This document shows, piece after piece, positions 41,532 through 52,504 of a DNA stretch of 64,000 nt. Position 1 is the stretch's first letter. Each line of letters begins with the position of its first letter. Both the position numbers and the translations under genes were made by a program. Source of the stretch: Agapetus fuscipes (taxonomy: Eukaryota > Arthropoda > Insecta > Trichoptera > Glossosomatidae). Location of the stretch: the NCBI GenBank assembly GCA_951799405.1, contig OX637363.1, forward strand, positions 4,340,001-4,404,000, written 5' to 3'. The notes under the pieces are model-generated. The model worked only from the letters and a program-made list of their open reading frames with translations, was not told the origin of the DNA and did not search any database.

Positions 41532-42818
41532 GCTGTGCACAGGGCCGTAGCTAGGGGGGGGCATTGTGGGGCAATGCCCTACCTTAAAATCACAATGCCC
41601 TACCTTAAAAATACCAAAAACTAAGACAAATTCTTATAATTAAATTGTTTGTTCATAGTTTGAGATAAAAAAAATGTAGAAATTAACCAAACTTTACGCA
41701 GTAGGAAAAGATGGGTACCTAAACTCAAAGAGTAGGTACCTACCTACATATGTGGGTTAACTCCAGCTGTCACACTTTTTTTATATACTGGCAACACGAA
41801 ATCTTAAAGTTGAAATTTTCAACTTTAACTGCAATCAATAGGCCTCAAAGACTGTCAATGGGTAGAGATGTGCAAAAGCGGTGCCATAATTTCCCAAAAA
41901 GCGGTTCCAAGATTATCAAAAAGCGGTGTTATACGGTGTAATCGCCAAAATACCAGCAAATCGCTAAATATATTATAATTTAAATAAATAATTCCACATA
42001 TCGAGTTTAAATATTTTTTATTATACCGACTTCCCGCAACACGGGCGCAAGCAGTGTGCGGAACTCACGACAGAGTGCGTCAGGAACGATCGAGTGCGAT
42101 ATATCGAACGGAGCATCATGGGAGTATCGATGGTCGAAAAATATTGCAAACAGCAAAACTTCGATTTTCGAGAAGATTTCTTTACGTAGGCGTTGTTTGA
42201 GCGTCGTGCCGAATTATTCTGTGTTTTTTTTGTTAAAAATCAAGTGCGGATGACGAAAATTAGGCGTTTTTCGTGGTATCAACGTATATAATGTGGAAAT
42301 TCGCGCCAAGAGTCAGATATTGGAAATTTCGCGATATTGCGAAATGCTTATTTTGCTAGAAACATGTTCCCTAACCTCCAAATCGTCGAGAATTGAAGTA
42401 AAAACGTCATAAAATAACAATTCGCGTTTTCGTGAGATGCGAAATTTACACATCTCTATCAATGGGTCAAGAGAGAATGGCTGGCATGGTATTTCTAATC
42501 TTTGAAAAAAAAAAACAAAATAAGTCGATCCGAACGAAGTCCTTCGCATTTTTAATAACATTTTTATTATTATGTTAATGGAGAGATTTCACTTTTTTTT
42601 CAATATTTTTTTTATTAAATAGTTTTGGCTAGCCAAATAATTTGTACGTGATTTTTTTTTCAAAATTCTCATTATTTTATTATTTTGTGGGAAATCGAAT
42701 TGATTTAGGAGCCCGTGCTTCGAGGGCAGATATTATGATATTTTTTTTACTTCCGCCCTACCTGTAACCAATGCAGCCCTACCTCAAATTCGACTCTAGC
42801 TACAGCCCTGGCTGTGCA
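41532..42818. mobile_element. Outer hAT-like MITE with exact 8-bp duplication
   Basis: GCTGTGCA flanks the element on both sides (41532-41539 and 42811-42818). The ends are CAGGGCCGTAGCTAGGG and, inverted, CAGGGCTGTAGCTAGAG. CAGGG-type ends with 8-bp duplications mark the Tip100-like branch of hAT. Without the inner insertion it is about 667 bp and has no coding sequence. GCAATGCCCTACCTTAAAAT is tandemly repeated just inside the left end. Confidence 0.88.
41855..42466. mobile_element. Inner hAT-like MITE with exact 8-bp duplication
   Basis: TCAATGGG flanks the element (41855-41862 and 42459-42466). The ends are TAGAGATGTGCAAA and, inverted, TAGAGATGTGTAAA. The 596-bp element has no transposase gene. 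It is inserted inside the outer hAT-like MITE, so it is the younger of the two. Confidence 0.88.
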
Positions 42819-43559
42819 GCGTGAATCAATTTGGTTTCTCGTCAATTTTTGTGTGTTTTGAAAACCTCTGCTTTTTAATTATTTATAATAAAACTTTTTA
42901 ATTCACTCTTTTAAGCGAAAACTATAAAATTGTTTTTGTACTTTTTTCTGTTTTCAAAGTTTTCCTCTTTTTCTATTCCTCTATTCCATCTCAATTCTCA
43001 AACCAAAGATTTTCTATATTTTTCATACGTATTTGTTTACTATTTTATGTCTGTTTTTATTTTAATATTTTTACATTGAACTGATTTTTTAAATTATATG
43101 TATATATATAATTATACTATATTGATATTATTAAATTTTAAAATATGTGACTCAAATGTTACAAAAATCTCTATCTTTATTATATTGCTCAATCGATTAG
43201 TGAACAAATTATCTCAAAAGACTATATATTCTCTTTTATATATAATGTATTTTAACGCATTTGTATGTATAACCTTTGAGCCATTTTTATATGTATAGTT
43301 TTGGATTGTACTTTTCAACAAATAAGGTGATATTTATGATTTTTTGTCACCGCCCATTTAACGCCTTTTAAAATAAGTATAGTTTTTTTTTTACCTATAA
43401 GTAATGTATGTATGATTTGTATGTATTTGTGCAAAATTAGTGTAATATGTTGAACTTTATTAAAATATTTTTAAATATATGTATTTTTGTATTTAATTAC
43501 GTGTAGGTAAGGACATTCATCAATTTTAAGAAAAATGTCCAGCTGTCTTTCAATTTTTA
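42819..43559. other. AT-rich intergenic DNA
   Basis: No gene or repeat family is recognised. Long T-rich stretches make all frames short or spurious. Confidence 0.5.
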
Positions 43560-43935
43560 TATGGTCTTCAATGACTAATATTGTCATCTCATAAGCTACG
43601 GTGTGTGTGAGTCTATCATGGCTCATTCTGGAGACATGGTCTCTCTTCTTACTATCTCCTCTATTTCACAGACATTTATGTGGACTTCCAGCTGGACGTT
43701 GACCAATTGTCATCTCACAAGCTACGATTCGAGTTAGGAGTCTATCATGGCTCATTTTGGAGACAATATGGTCTCTCATCTTACTATGTCCTCTATTTCA
43801 CAGACTTTTATGTGGTCTTCCAGCTTGACGTTGACCAATTGTCATCTCATAAGCTACGGTGTGAGTGAGTCTATCATGGCTCATTCTGGAGACATGGTCT
43901 CTCATCTAACTATGTCATCTATTTCACAGAGTTTC
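43560..43935 (+). repeat. Minisatellite, three copies of a roughly 125-bp unit
   Basis: Each unit has GTCATCTCAYAAGCTACG, GAGTCTATCATGGCTCATT, TGGAGACA and CTATTTCACAGA, with GTGGWCTTCCAGC-type spacers. A lone unit lies at 6843-6932. The frames crossing it are open only by chance of unit length. Confidence 0.85.
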
Positions 43936-44426
43936 GTGGACTAAAATGACCATTTTGTCGTTTCCAAATGCAAATTTTTCGTCTCGGCAATTGATTTTGT
44001 TTGGACAATATATTGATGTGCAATATTTTTGCTTCACGCTCATTATTTAGCTGCACGTGCCTTTGTCAATTGATTACAAATCTCAATAATTTGTAAGAAG
44101 TTTTCGTGGAAAGTAGAACAAATTCATGGAAGTTTCTTTTCCGATGCAATCACTTCCGAATTCTACAGAGATCTGTTGCATAAGCGGCACGCATGACCGA
44201 GCTCGGATGAAATGTCATAAAACATAATGACATTATATATTTCCGTGGTATTTTTGTAAATCTTACAAACCACAATAGAAATTTCCGGGTTAGTTAGCTG
44301 AGCAAAAAGAGCTTCCGATTTTTTTCGTACACTTTTTATTGCTCTTACCGACTGCAGTCTTCTTTTTTTCAAGTAGGTATCATGGCTTTATAATCTAAAA
44401 GCGATGTACACCTTATTCTCCGTAGG

Positions 44427-44935
44427 TGACCGGTCCGTAGTTCAATGGTAACACTTCGGACTCTGAATGGAAGGTTGTGGGTTCGAATCCCGGCGGAGTA
44501 CAAAAAATATACTATTTATATTTTCAATTTTGCTCTTCGCTGGGTTGAAAAATTCATAAACCTTTACCAATGACCGGTCACCAAAAGGTCCCTCCAGCCT
44601 TACAGCAACTGGATCTTGCTTGAGAATTGGCGCATTGTAGCGACGACGACCAAGCTCGTAAAAAGGTCGATAGCTCAATTGGTAGAATGCTTGCATTCTA
44701 TGCCGATAGCAAGGGTTCGATCTCAAGGTTTACTCAGACTTCACAAGAATGGAGAACCAGCCCCCCCCCCCCGGAGCTGGGAAACCCCCACTTCAACTGA
44801 AAGTGGTTGGTGTGAGGCCGGCCCCCTTAACCGTAAAAATAAACAGGTCCCGAATCGCCACATGCGACCCCTTCGGGAAAACGCAGGCAAGAAGTTACAC
44901 TATATGTGTAGCTTAGTTGCGTTTCTCTTACTCTC
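44427..44935 (+). repeat. SINE-A/SINE-B dimer, nearly complete
   Basis: SINE-A (44430-44657) has head GGTCCGTAGTTCAATGGTAA and B box GGTTCGAATCC. It is joined at CCAAGCTCGTAAAAAGGTCG to SINE-B (44663-44935). SINE-B has head GATAGCTCAATTGGTAGA and end GTGTAGCTTAGTTGCG. The SINE-B part of the head has a short deletion after GGGTTCGATC. Confidence 0.88.
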
Positions 44936-45640
44936 CTAGGACATGCCACAGCACAGTAGACGTACATTTCCACTGCTGGGTTGACAATCACAAATTATCT
45001 TAATTTCTTAGCAATTTCGATTTTGATTTAGCACATAATCTGACCTTGAAACAATGCATTTCTGATATATCGACCATCGTTGCAAATGTCATGATCATGG
45101 AGTGGCAGGTTAACAATTAGTACTTACTAACATCAATTAAAAAAATATATAATAATATTCATTCGTCCTTGACATCTCCCATACAATTGAAATGAAAACA
45201 ACATTTTTTACGTTTTTTTTCTTGAAAAAAGTAGAAAATCATCACTATTTTCAATGATTTATTTTTACACAATACATTTTCAACTAACATTAGATTTACA
45301 ATATTTATAATGTGGTTCAACTGAAAATAAAACTATAATACTATAATTATAAACAACAACAAAAAACGAGTAAAAACTCAAAAGTACATTTTTCATAGTA
45401 TCGATGGTTATTAAAATTAAATTACGTTTTTTGTATCATTTTGAATTAATATATATACTCAGAATTTTTTATATTTATTTCATTTCAATCTACATAACAG
45501 ATTCAAAAGCCAAAGACTACTCGTTTAATTATTATTGTTAAAAAATTTGAAAAAAAAAATTGCCATTTCTTTATTTTTAATTGTCAATTTTTGCGACTTT
45601 GTAGCCCCAAAGGCGAGTATTTTTGTACTATTTTAAATGG
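44936..45640. other. AT-rich intergenic DNA
   Basis: Nothing recognisable. No gene-like frame is seen on either strand. Confidence 0.5.
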
Positions 45641-45644
45641 CATT

Positions 45645-46172
45645 TTATTTATTTGCACAGTTTCTTTCATCTCTCCGACATTCATCACTCTATTCATACT
45701 TACATGTTCTTTTATTTTTCTCACACGGCAGATTCCAGTCATTCGCAATGTTGATTTTTCGATCAATCCATTTTTACTTTGGTATGTTCCTTACCTACTC
45801 TTCTTTGACGTTTGCTTTGTACATTATTTTTGGCAGTCGTTAATCGTCTATTCTTTCTTTATAAATAAAAAATAATAATATTAGGATGATTTATTTGGTG
45901 AGCGCTGTTTTTGTGTGTATCACACTTCAAAAGCCCTCTGCGAGCTTGGTCGTCGCTGTAGAAAGCGCCGATTCTCAAGCAAGACCCAGTTGTTGTAAGG
46001 TTGGATGGACCTTTCTGTGACCGGTCTTTGGTAAAGGTTTATGAATTTTTCAACTCAGCGAAGAGCACATTCGAAATATAAATGGTATATTTTTGTGTTC
46101 CGCCGGGATCCGAATCCACAACCTTCCATTTACGAGTCCGAAGTGTTGCCACTGGACTACGGACCGGTCCAA
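45645..46172 (-). repeat. LINE fragment and SINE-A with tail type 2
   Basis: Bases 45650-45860 match the reversed LINE ORF2 end (TTCATCTCTCCGACATTCAT). At about 45890-46172 there is a reversed SINE-A whose 3' module is TTATTTGGTGAGCGCTG, then TGTGTGTATCACACTTC. It differs from the tails at 8.3 kb and in the dimers but matches 50.69 and 61.74 kb. Confidence 0.75.
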
Positions 46173-46289
46173 TATGTCCGAACCAGCTGATTGTACTCTT
46201 TTCTACGACTTCAACAGGCTTTTTTATTGTAACAAATTCGACAGTTTGTATCAGCTATTCTTTATCCACTCCTCGATGTATCTTCCAAT

Positions 46290-46740
46290 CTTCTAATCTA
46301 ATCTAATCTAAGTTGCAAAGCTATGTAACATTAAGGATTCACATTGTATGCATTTTTACAAGCAGACGTATAAGTTCGCGCATAAAAATGCCGCCTGTGG
46401 ACTTACTTAAAAACCCAAATCTCAAATGGACATACAACTCTTGCCGAGCTTCCTTGAAACAGGGAGGACATTGGCACAGTGAACCATTTTCTACAGCATG
46501 GGTGGTCAGCCGCATACCAACCTATAAGTCAAGGAACTTACACAATAAATTACATTTTTAAAATCAACAAATAATAATATGTATGGACATCAAAACTAAA
46601 ACTTAATACAAAATTCTAATTCAAAAACTCCTAGACGCCAACATTACAAATCAACCGCCATTTCTTTCTGTCCTTACATACTTCTCTCATTTCATCCAGA
46701 GTCATAACCTTCTTCACACACGCTCTCCTTTCCTCTTCCT
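46290..46740 (-). repeat. LINE-C 3' end copy, reversed
   Basis: The tail ATCTAATCTAATCTAAGTTG is at 46293-46315. The 3' UTR (GAAACAGGGAGGACATTGGC, GGGTGGTCAGCCGCATACC) runs to about 46530. The coding end KKVMTLDEMREVCKDRKKW on minus lies at about 46650-46725. Confidence 0.8.
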
Positions 46741-47404
46741 CTTCCGTTCATTCTCTATGTTTAATGCCTTTTCTGCCACCTTCTCTCTGCAGTCTGCAGA
46801 ACATCATCCTGCCCTCTCAGGTCTCTCTGCCCCTATTTGTCATACTGAGTAACTAATGGACGACCCTCTACCTTTCATCGATTGGCTGCTAAAAATTGAC
46901 ATCTGAAATTCCAGAATTGTACGAAAACTAAGCGAGCTCTAGCCAATGCACTTTTTGATCCAGAAAATGGCTTGCTAGGCCAAGCTGTAAGCCTAAACCG
47001 CCGGGTTCGTCAAGTGAATGCCAAAGGACCAGCCAAAATTGATCTGCCGTCGGATCAGGAAGGCTCCGAAAGACGTCAAAATGGAAGACAGAATGGTGGA
47101 AGAGACTGTGGGAGGCGTGAAGGTTAAACATGGATGAACTGCAATGAAAAACCAAATGACACAAAAGTAGTTTGATTTATTTTCAAGAGATATTTTCTAG
47201 AAAAAATATACATAATGAAGTTACCAGTTTTCTTGCACATCAGTTATAGATTGTTTTTTATTTTGAAAATACTTTGACAGATACAGTAATATTGTACGTA
47301 AAAAATGCATTAATAAAATTATCATGATATTCTATTGTATAAAATAACAGAATAAAACAATTTTAAAACTTCCCATAAGTGCTTTTTTACTCATAGAAAC
47401 GAAA
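46741..47404. other. Intergenic DNA, unassigned
   Basis: A GC-richer stretch at 46905-47130 differs in composition from its surroundings and could be a gene or LINE fragment. Frames such as RKTSKWKTEWWKRLWEA end quickly and match nothing I know. The rest is AT-rich. Confidence 0.35.
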
Positions 47405-47850
47405 ACTCAAAAATGACAAAAAAAGAGCATTTTGTTGTATGGATGCAAAACTTTGACTATTCAAAAATATGAAATGGATTGCCTGGAGGTATTAAAGATG
47501 TGGATTCGGAGAAAAATGTCCAAGACATCGTGGGTCGAAAAGAAGTCCAACAAAGAAGTGTTGCGGGACGTAAAAGAGAGAAGAGAGCTAATAAGTCACA
47601 TTTTGAAGAGGAAAGCCAAGCAAATAGCAATTTGACATAGCATTTGTCTTAACAACGTCATTTAAGGCAAAATTGGGAAGATGAACAAGAGATCGCCCAA
47701 GAACTTCACACTTCAAGGATGTGAAGCGGCTCATGGATGTCTCCTCCTATTCGCGTCTCAAGAGGATGGCAACAGACAGAGACAAATGGCTGACACAACA
47801 AGGCGCTGCCTTTACAAGATGATGATAATGGCGAGATATTTGAACCAGTC
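47405..47850 (+). pseudogene. LINE ORF2 C-terminal fragment with GAT tail
   Basis: Frames give LLYGCKTLTIQKYEMDCLEV, then KMWIRRKMSKTSWVEKKSNK and EVLRDVKERRELI. These follow the common LINE pattern 'LYGcEtWtl...rlxaFemWcwRrmlrISW.d..tNeeVL'. The last piece, RDRDKWLTQQGAAFTR, then a stop, precedes GATGATGATAATGG. It is frameshifted and 5'-truncated. Confidence 0.75.
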
Positions 47851-47941
47851 AACGCACAAATTATAAAATAAGTCACATGGAATCATCTCCTACTCACAGG
47901 GCAATCCCCATGAATCCCACTCTTAGGAACGACAAATCCGG

Positions 47942-50900
47942 TTAAGAATGTATGTTTGTTGATTTGTTGAGATGCGTGGATGCCCTGTGATCCTGCTGAT
48001 GATGAAAAGGTTCCACAAATGGACGGAGGATGTCTATCGGAAGCGGGAAAATGATGGTGGAGTTCTTCTCAGCAGAAATGGCGTTCAAGGTTTGAAGATA
48101 TCTCAACTGAAAAAAAAGTCGTTGAATTATTTATCAGTGTCAGCTGTTTGTAAAGATCTTCCTTTGCATTAACATCTCTCAGAACGGTGAAAACTTAGTT
48201 TACAGCAAATCTCTTCGAGTATGGGCGATACTGAAATCAACCTTGAACAAGAATTGGAAATATCTTTTGACACTAGAGCCGAAATATTAACGGAGTGAAC
48301 TGGATCAAAGGATAAAATCGCTCAATTTTATTCGTTGCACCAAACTCCAATCAGACCAAAATCAAAATTAAGTGTGATTTCTCCCAACAAATCGAAAATT
48401 TGATTGCATGTATACGTAGATCAGCTAATGTGCATCATCTTTCATGTTCCGATTCCATCATATTATCAACCATTTCTGAGAAATGTTCAACCGAGGTCCT
48501 TACCAGAATTAAGCTATCAAATATTGATAGGAGGTTGGTGCAACAAACCCTTATTGATTGAAAGCTGCTATGATGTTTACGTGCTTAACCATTTCTAACG
48601 AAGGCTAGAAATTAAACAGAGTTGTGTTACCTGCAACGCCATAGGACTATCCATCATCACAAGTGACGCTTCTCTCAGGGCCTTGGAAGCTTCTCGTTCT
48701 CCTTCTGCAGCGATGACCTTGGCTCTTGCTTCCCTAGATGCCTCAGCTTCAGCTGCCATTGCTCTCTGTAGCTGGATGGGAAGACTGACGTCCTTGCTGG
48801 AACAGAAAATTGAATCCGCTTAATGAAAATAAACGTGGCTTCTCGTGCCACTCACATTTTGTTTGTCTTTTCCTGCAATGTTCCACTGCATTCACGACAA
48901 TCCATCAGTACTCCATTCAGTCATCTAGCTCTGAGTCTTTAAACTCTGTTTGGGATTTTAGAATGGAAAAAATAATGTTTGATCAAACATTTAAATAATG
49001 ATAGGTAAATTCAATACTTAAATAATGTGTGTAGGGGAATTTGAATAAGTCAACTTCAACCCTAATTAGTGTATAATGTCGTTGTTGTTGCATTTATTTT
49101 GATGGGTAGAAGGCCATAATATAAAAGTGCGAGTGAACAAGCAAATTTGTCCTCTTACTAAATCAAATTCCTCCCGAGTAGATTGATTCAATAGTCTGTA
49201 ACTTTCTGAAATAAAAGTGCTGCATCATCAACCAAGAAACAAGTATTTTAAATTGAAGCCCAATCTGAAATCACCAGCGACCACCAGAATCCTGTACAAC
49301 CTCTAATGGCCCATCCATAAGTCTCATCCAACAAAAAATCGTTTTAGCTTTGATTTGCGTAACAAGTATCGCAAAACTCACTGATTGGCAGTCAATTTTG
49401 GACGATGGAGATCAAAAAGAAGTGTATACATAAAAGCTCAAAGTGACCTTGATTATGTGCTTTTAAATTACAATTATGGGTTGGTGCGCAATCATGGAGT
49501 GGCAATTTTTTCGCCGAATAATCATCATCATAATCAACAACAGGATAGTGGCTTTTTGAGGACCTTTAGAGATACTTCGCTCAAGAATGTCTTGTACGTA
49601 AAAATGATTGGATACACCTCATTGACAAAACAGGTCGCTAATCGCCTAACGTCGCCTAACACTGTGCTCAGCTAAAACTGGAGCCAAATCAAGGATTGAA
49701 GAACCCATAAGAAGAGTTAACACAATGTTTGGAGAGCGTGCATTTGCAGTTGCTGGTCTTCTGGCCTGGAACCACCTGCCACATCATGTGAGAGAGCTAG
49801 AAGACCATGGAAAGTTCCGGAATGCACTGAAAACAAGCAAATTTCTGGCATAGTTTGCACCAGCGCCCTTGGAATGACTACATCAGGAAACGGCGCTATA
49901 AAGAAATCATCAACTCATCATCATCATATATCGATGAAGTACTCACATTTCCACACGTTCAACTTTTACTCCCCAGGGATCCGTGGCTTCGTCCAAACTG
50001 GTCTGCATCAATTGGGAAATGGATTCTCTATCAGACAGCAATTCAGTCAAGTTCCTGGTGCCCAGGACATTACGAAGTGTGGTGGCTGCTAATAGACGAG
50101 TGGAATGACTGGAACAAAGGTGAGAGAGTGAGCTCTAGAAGTAATACTGTTGCCAAAATTATTGTTATGATTTTACTGGGTTCTGTTGTAATCAAACTGC
50201 TTAATTTACACGGTTTGGCTCACAATTTACAACAATTGTTTTCTAGCTCTGGCTTTCGACTTCACGGCTTAGTGTTCCACTCGTAATTCTGCCTGAACAC
50301 GATCTCGGCTTACATTTATATACGTTAATACTGACGGTTCTTGACTGTTCTCAAACATAGTGGATGATTCCAATACCAGAGCGTTCCACCAGTGTGATAA
50401 GTATCACGCATGCACCAATACTACCATACTACCAGACCGGTCCGTACCTATTCCAGTGGTAACACTTCGGACTCGTAAATGAAAGGTTGTGGGTCCGAAT
50501 CCCGGCGGAGCATAAAAAATATACCATTTAAATTATCAAATTTGCTCTTCGCTGGGTTGAAAAATTCATAAACCTTTAACAAAGACCAGTCATCAAAAGG
50601 TCCATCTAGCCTTACAGCAACTGGGTCTTGCTTGAGAGTTGGCGCTTTATACAGCGACGACCAAGCTCGCAAAAGGCTCTAGAGGTGTGATACACACAAA
50701 AACAGCGCTCACCAAATAAATCAGCCTAATTCTTTTTTTTTTTAATACGCTCGTTACCATATATTTTAAAGAATTAAGGGCTTTAAAATATTCTCACCTG
50801 TAGTTAGCTACTTTTACCACTGCACTAAGTGGTTCCTTGATTCTGTAGTACACAACTGCATCGACTGTTACTGTTACAGAGTCTTTGGTTAACACTTCTT

Positions 50901-52376
50901 GTGGTGGTACATCGAATGAAACCGTCCTAATGTCAACTTTTGTATAAGTGTCCACGCATGGCAATAGAAAGAATGGGCCGGGGCCACAAGCCGCACCCTG
51001 TCGTACTCTACCAAGGCGAAATATTACTGCGCGTTCATATTCTCGGACGACCTGGAGAAAAACATTGTCAAAAAGTCAACGACATGTAAATGAATATTGT
51101 TACGATCTTACTGTGGTTCTCTTTTAATTTATCTGCAATTATTTATTTTAACAGAATTTATTTTACACGGTTTGGTTCACAATTTACAATAATTGATAAT
51201 CCCTGCTTATTGCTCTTCACGGCAAAGTGCTTGGGGCGACTAATCTAATTTGCACACCAGTGTAATCTGCACTATAAATAGGTAGAAAAGAGATCTTTCT
51301 TGCATATTCCAGATCATTCAAGCTCTCGCTCATACCAGACCGCCGTTCTATGTACCTTACTACTACCATCATGGATCTTACTGAACTATTCTACACACAC
51401 TTTTGTCCTGTACAGGCGCACGTAGGTACCCCAAGTTCATAACAATATATTTAAGGTTGCATTTAAGCATGATAGGGTGAAAATAAAATATTTCTTTAAA
51501 AAAAGTTTTTTTCAAAATAACAAGTATTATAACAGATTCATTTTCAGTCATCTTTTTTTAATTAAAACATTTAAATAAAATTACGAACATTTTCAATATG
51601 TTTAGGATCTATAATTAAGTAAGGAATAAATTTAATGTACGCATTGACCTTACAGGAAATATTATATTATGCTAGAGGTGTATGCGAAGATAAAAAATAA
51701 ATAAAAACAAGAAATATTTTAAACAGATTTCATACCTTGAAGCACGCGAATAGTGATAAGGGAAACGTAGCAATCATTAGAATGAGAGAGCACAGTGTTG
51801 CCAAAAATTCTACAAAACTCATGGGCTCGGTTTCTGAAACAATAAAATATGAAAATGTCAAAAATGTACTGTCTTTGAGGTTGATCCCCCATGCTGTTAA
51901 AACTTGGTTCACTTTCAACTATGCCCCCTTGGTTTTAGGGAATGGTGGTAGAGATTGCAAAGTTTATGTTCATGTGAGACTTGGTTTATTTTGTACGTGC
52001 ACATGCAGCATGTTTAAATATGCATACGCAATTTTATTGTATTATTAAGACTATTTCTTGACTAACAGGTTAGTATGAAGCTGACCACCCATACTGTAAA
52101 CAAAATGGTCACTTTGCAAATGTCATCCCTGTTTCAAGGAAGATCGGCAAGAGTTATGTTAGTTGGTGTGAGGCCAGCCCCCTTACCCGTAAATTAAATA
52201 GGTCCCGAATCTCCACGTGCGACTCCTTCGGGGATAACGCAGGCACGAATTTACACTATATGTGTAGCTTAGATGCATTTTTTTAGATGCGCACCATCGG
52301 CTAGAAAAAACCTCTTACCTATTTCAAAGTAGCACTCCAAATCTCCAGATTCTGTATCCTGGCAGCCAAATTCCAT
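47942..52376 (-). CDS. Stomatin family membrane scaffold protein
   Basis: Six exons join in frame: 52376-52319, 51833-51736, 51051-50798, 50108-49947, 48796-48631 and 48106-47942, giving 300 residues. Stomatins insert a hairpin into the inner leaflet of the plasma membrane, oligomerise and modulate channels. Residues 25-51 are the hydrophobic hairpin with its kink proline (P44) and nearby cysteines C34 and C50, possible palmitoylation sites. The SPFH/PHB domain follows: [68 protein letters not shown], and [19 protein letters not shown]. The coiled coil is [20 protein letters not shown]. The conserved end is [20 protein letters not shown], then PLPIDIL. An upstream acceptor suggests a noncoding first exon beyond 52470. 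Every intron except the shortest holds transposon debris. Confidence 0.95.
48325..48560. mobile_element. MITE-M copy in stomatin intron 5
   Basis: It carries the internal words AAATTAAGTGTGATTTCTCC, AACCGAGGTCCTTACCAGAA and the right end GGTTGGTGCAACAAACCCTT. The left terminus is decayed (GTTGCACCAAACTCCAATC). Confidence 0.75.
49655..49932 (+). repeat. 5'-truncated LINE-R tail next to stomatin exon 4
   Basis: Bases about 49660-49930 are nearly identical to the 3' end of the LINE at 57.84-58.12 kb (coding for [34 protein letters not shown], then the GGCGCTATAAAGAAATCATC tail). The TCATCATCATCAT end stops about 10 bases from the splice donor of stomatin exon 4, in the opposite orientation. An in-frame TAG replaces the codon for serine in the FLASFAP motif. 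Confidence 0.9.
50163..50735. repeat. LTR fragment and SINE-A with tail type 2 in stomatin intron 3
   Basis: Bases 50163-50430 are related to the solo LTR at 51.1 kb (TGTTATGATTTTACTG start, TTTACACGGTTTGGCTCAC). A forward SINE-A follows at about 50437-50735 (head GGTCCGTACCTATTCCAGTG, B box GGTCCGAATCC). It ends in the tail TGTGATACACACAAAAACAG, then CGCTCACCAAATAAAT. Confidence 0.75.
51094..51448. mobile_element. Solo LTR in stomatin intron 2
   Basis: The 347-bp sequence 51098-51444 begins TGTTACGATC and ends GTTCATAACA. It is flanked by the 4-bp duplication ATAT (51094-51097 and 51445-51448), as left by Gypsy-type integrases. A TATA-like CACTATAAATAGG lies inside on plus. It is probably the product of recombination between two LTRs. 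Relatives lie at 50.16 kb and, reversed, at 55.67 kb. Confidence 0.72.
51880..52290 (+). repeat. LINE-C pieces and a SINE-B 3' end in stomatin intron 1
   Basis: Two LINE-C 3' UTR pieces lie at about 51885-52025 (TTCATGTGAGACTTGG, GTGCACATGCAGCATG) and 52045-52160 (GGTTAGTATGAAGCTGACCA). A headless SINE-B end follows at 52155-52290 (GGTGTGAGGCCAGCCCCCTT, GTGTAGCTTAGATGC). Confidence 0.65.
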
Positions 52377-52504
52377 TCAACACATTTTTTCGCAATCTTT
52401 TTCTTCTTCTAGGTATCCTTTCACGTGCATATTCAATGTCAATGTAATCTTCATTCCAAGATTCTGAAAAAAATATGAAATAGTAAAATTACTATTGTTA
52501 TCTT

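Noticed and set aside
43680..43944. Overlapping open frames of 62 and 65 codons
   Set aside because: They are produced by the minisatellite, whose unit length keeps frames open. There is no codon bias or domain.
47972..48172. A 66-codon plus-strand frame
   Set aside because: It is antisense to the last stomatin exon, whose splicing and protein match are clear.
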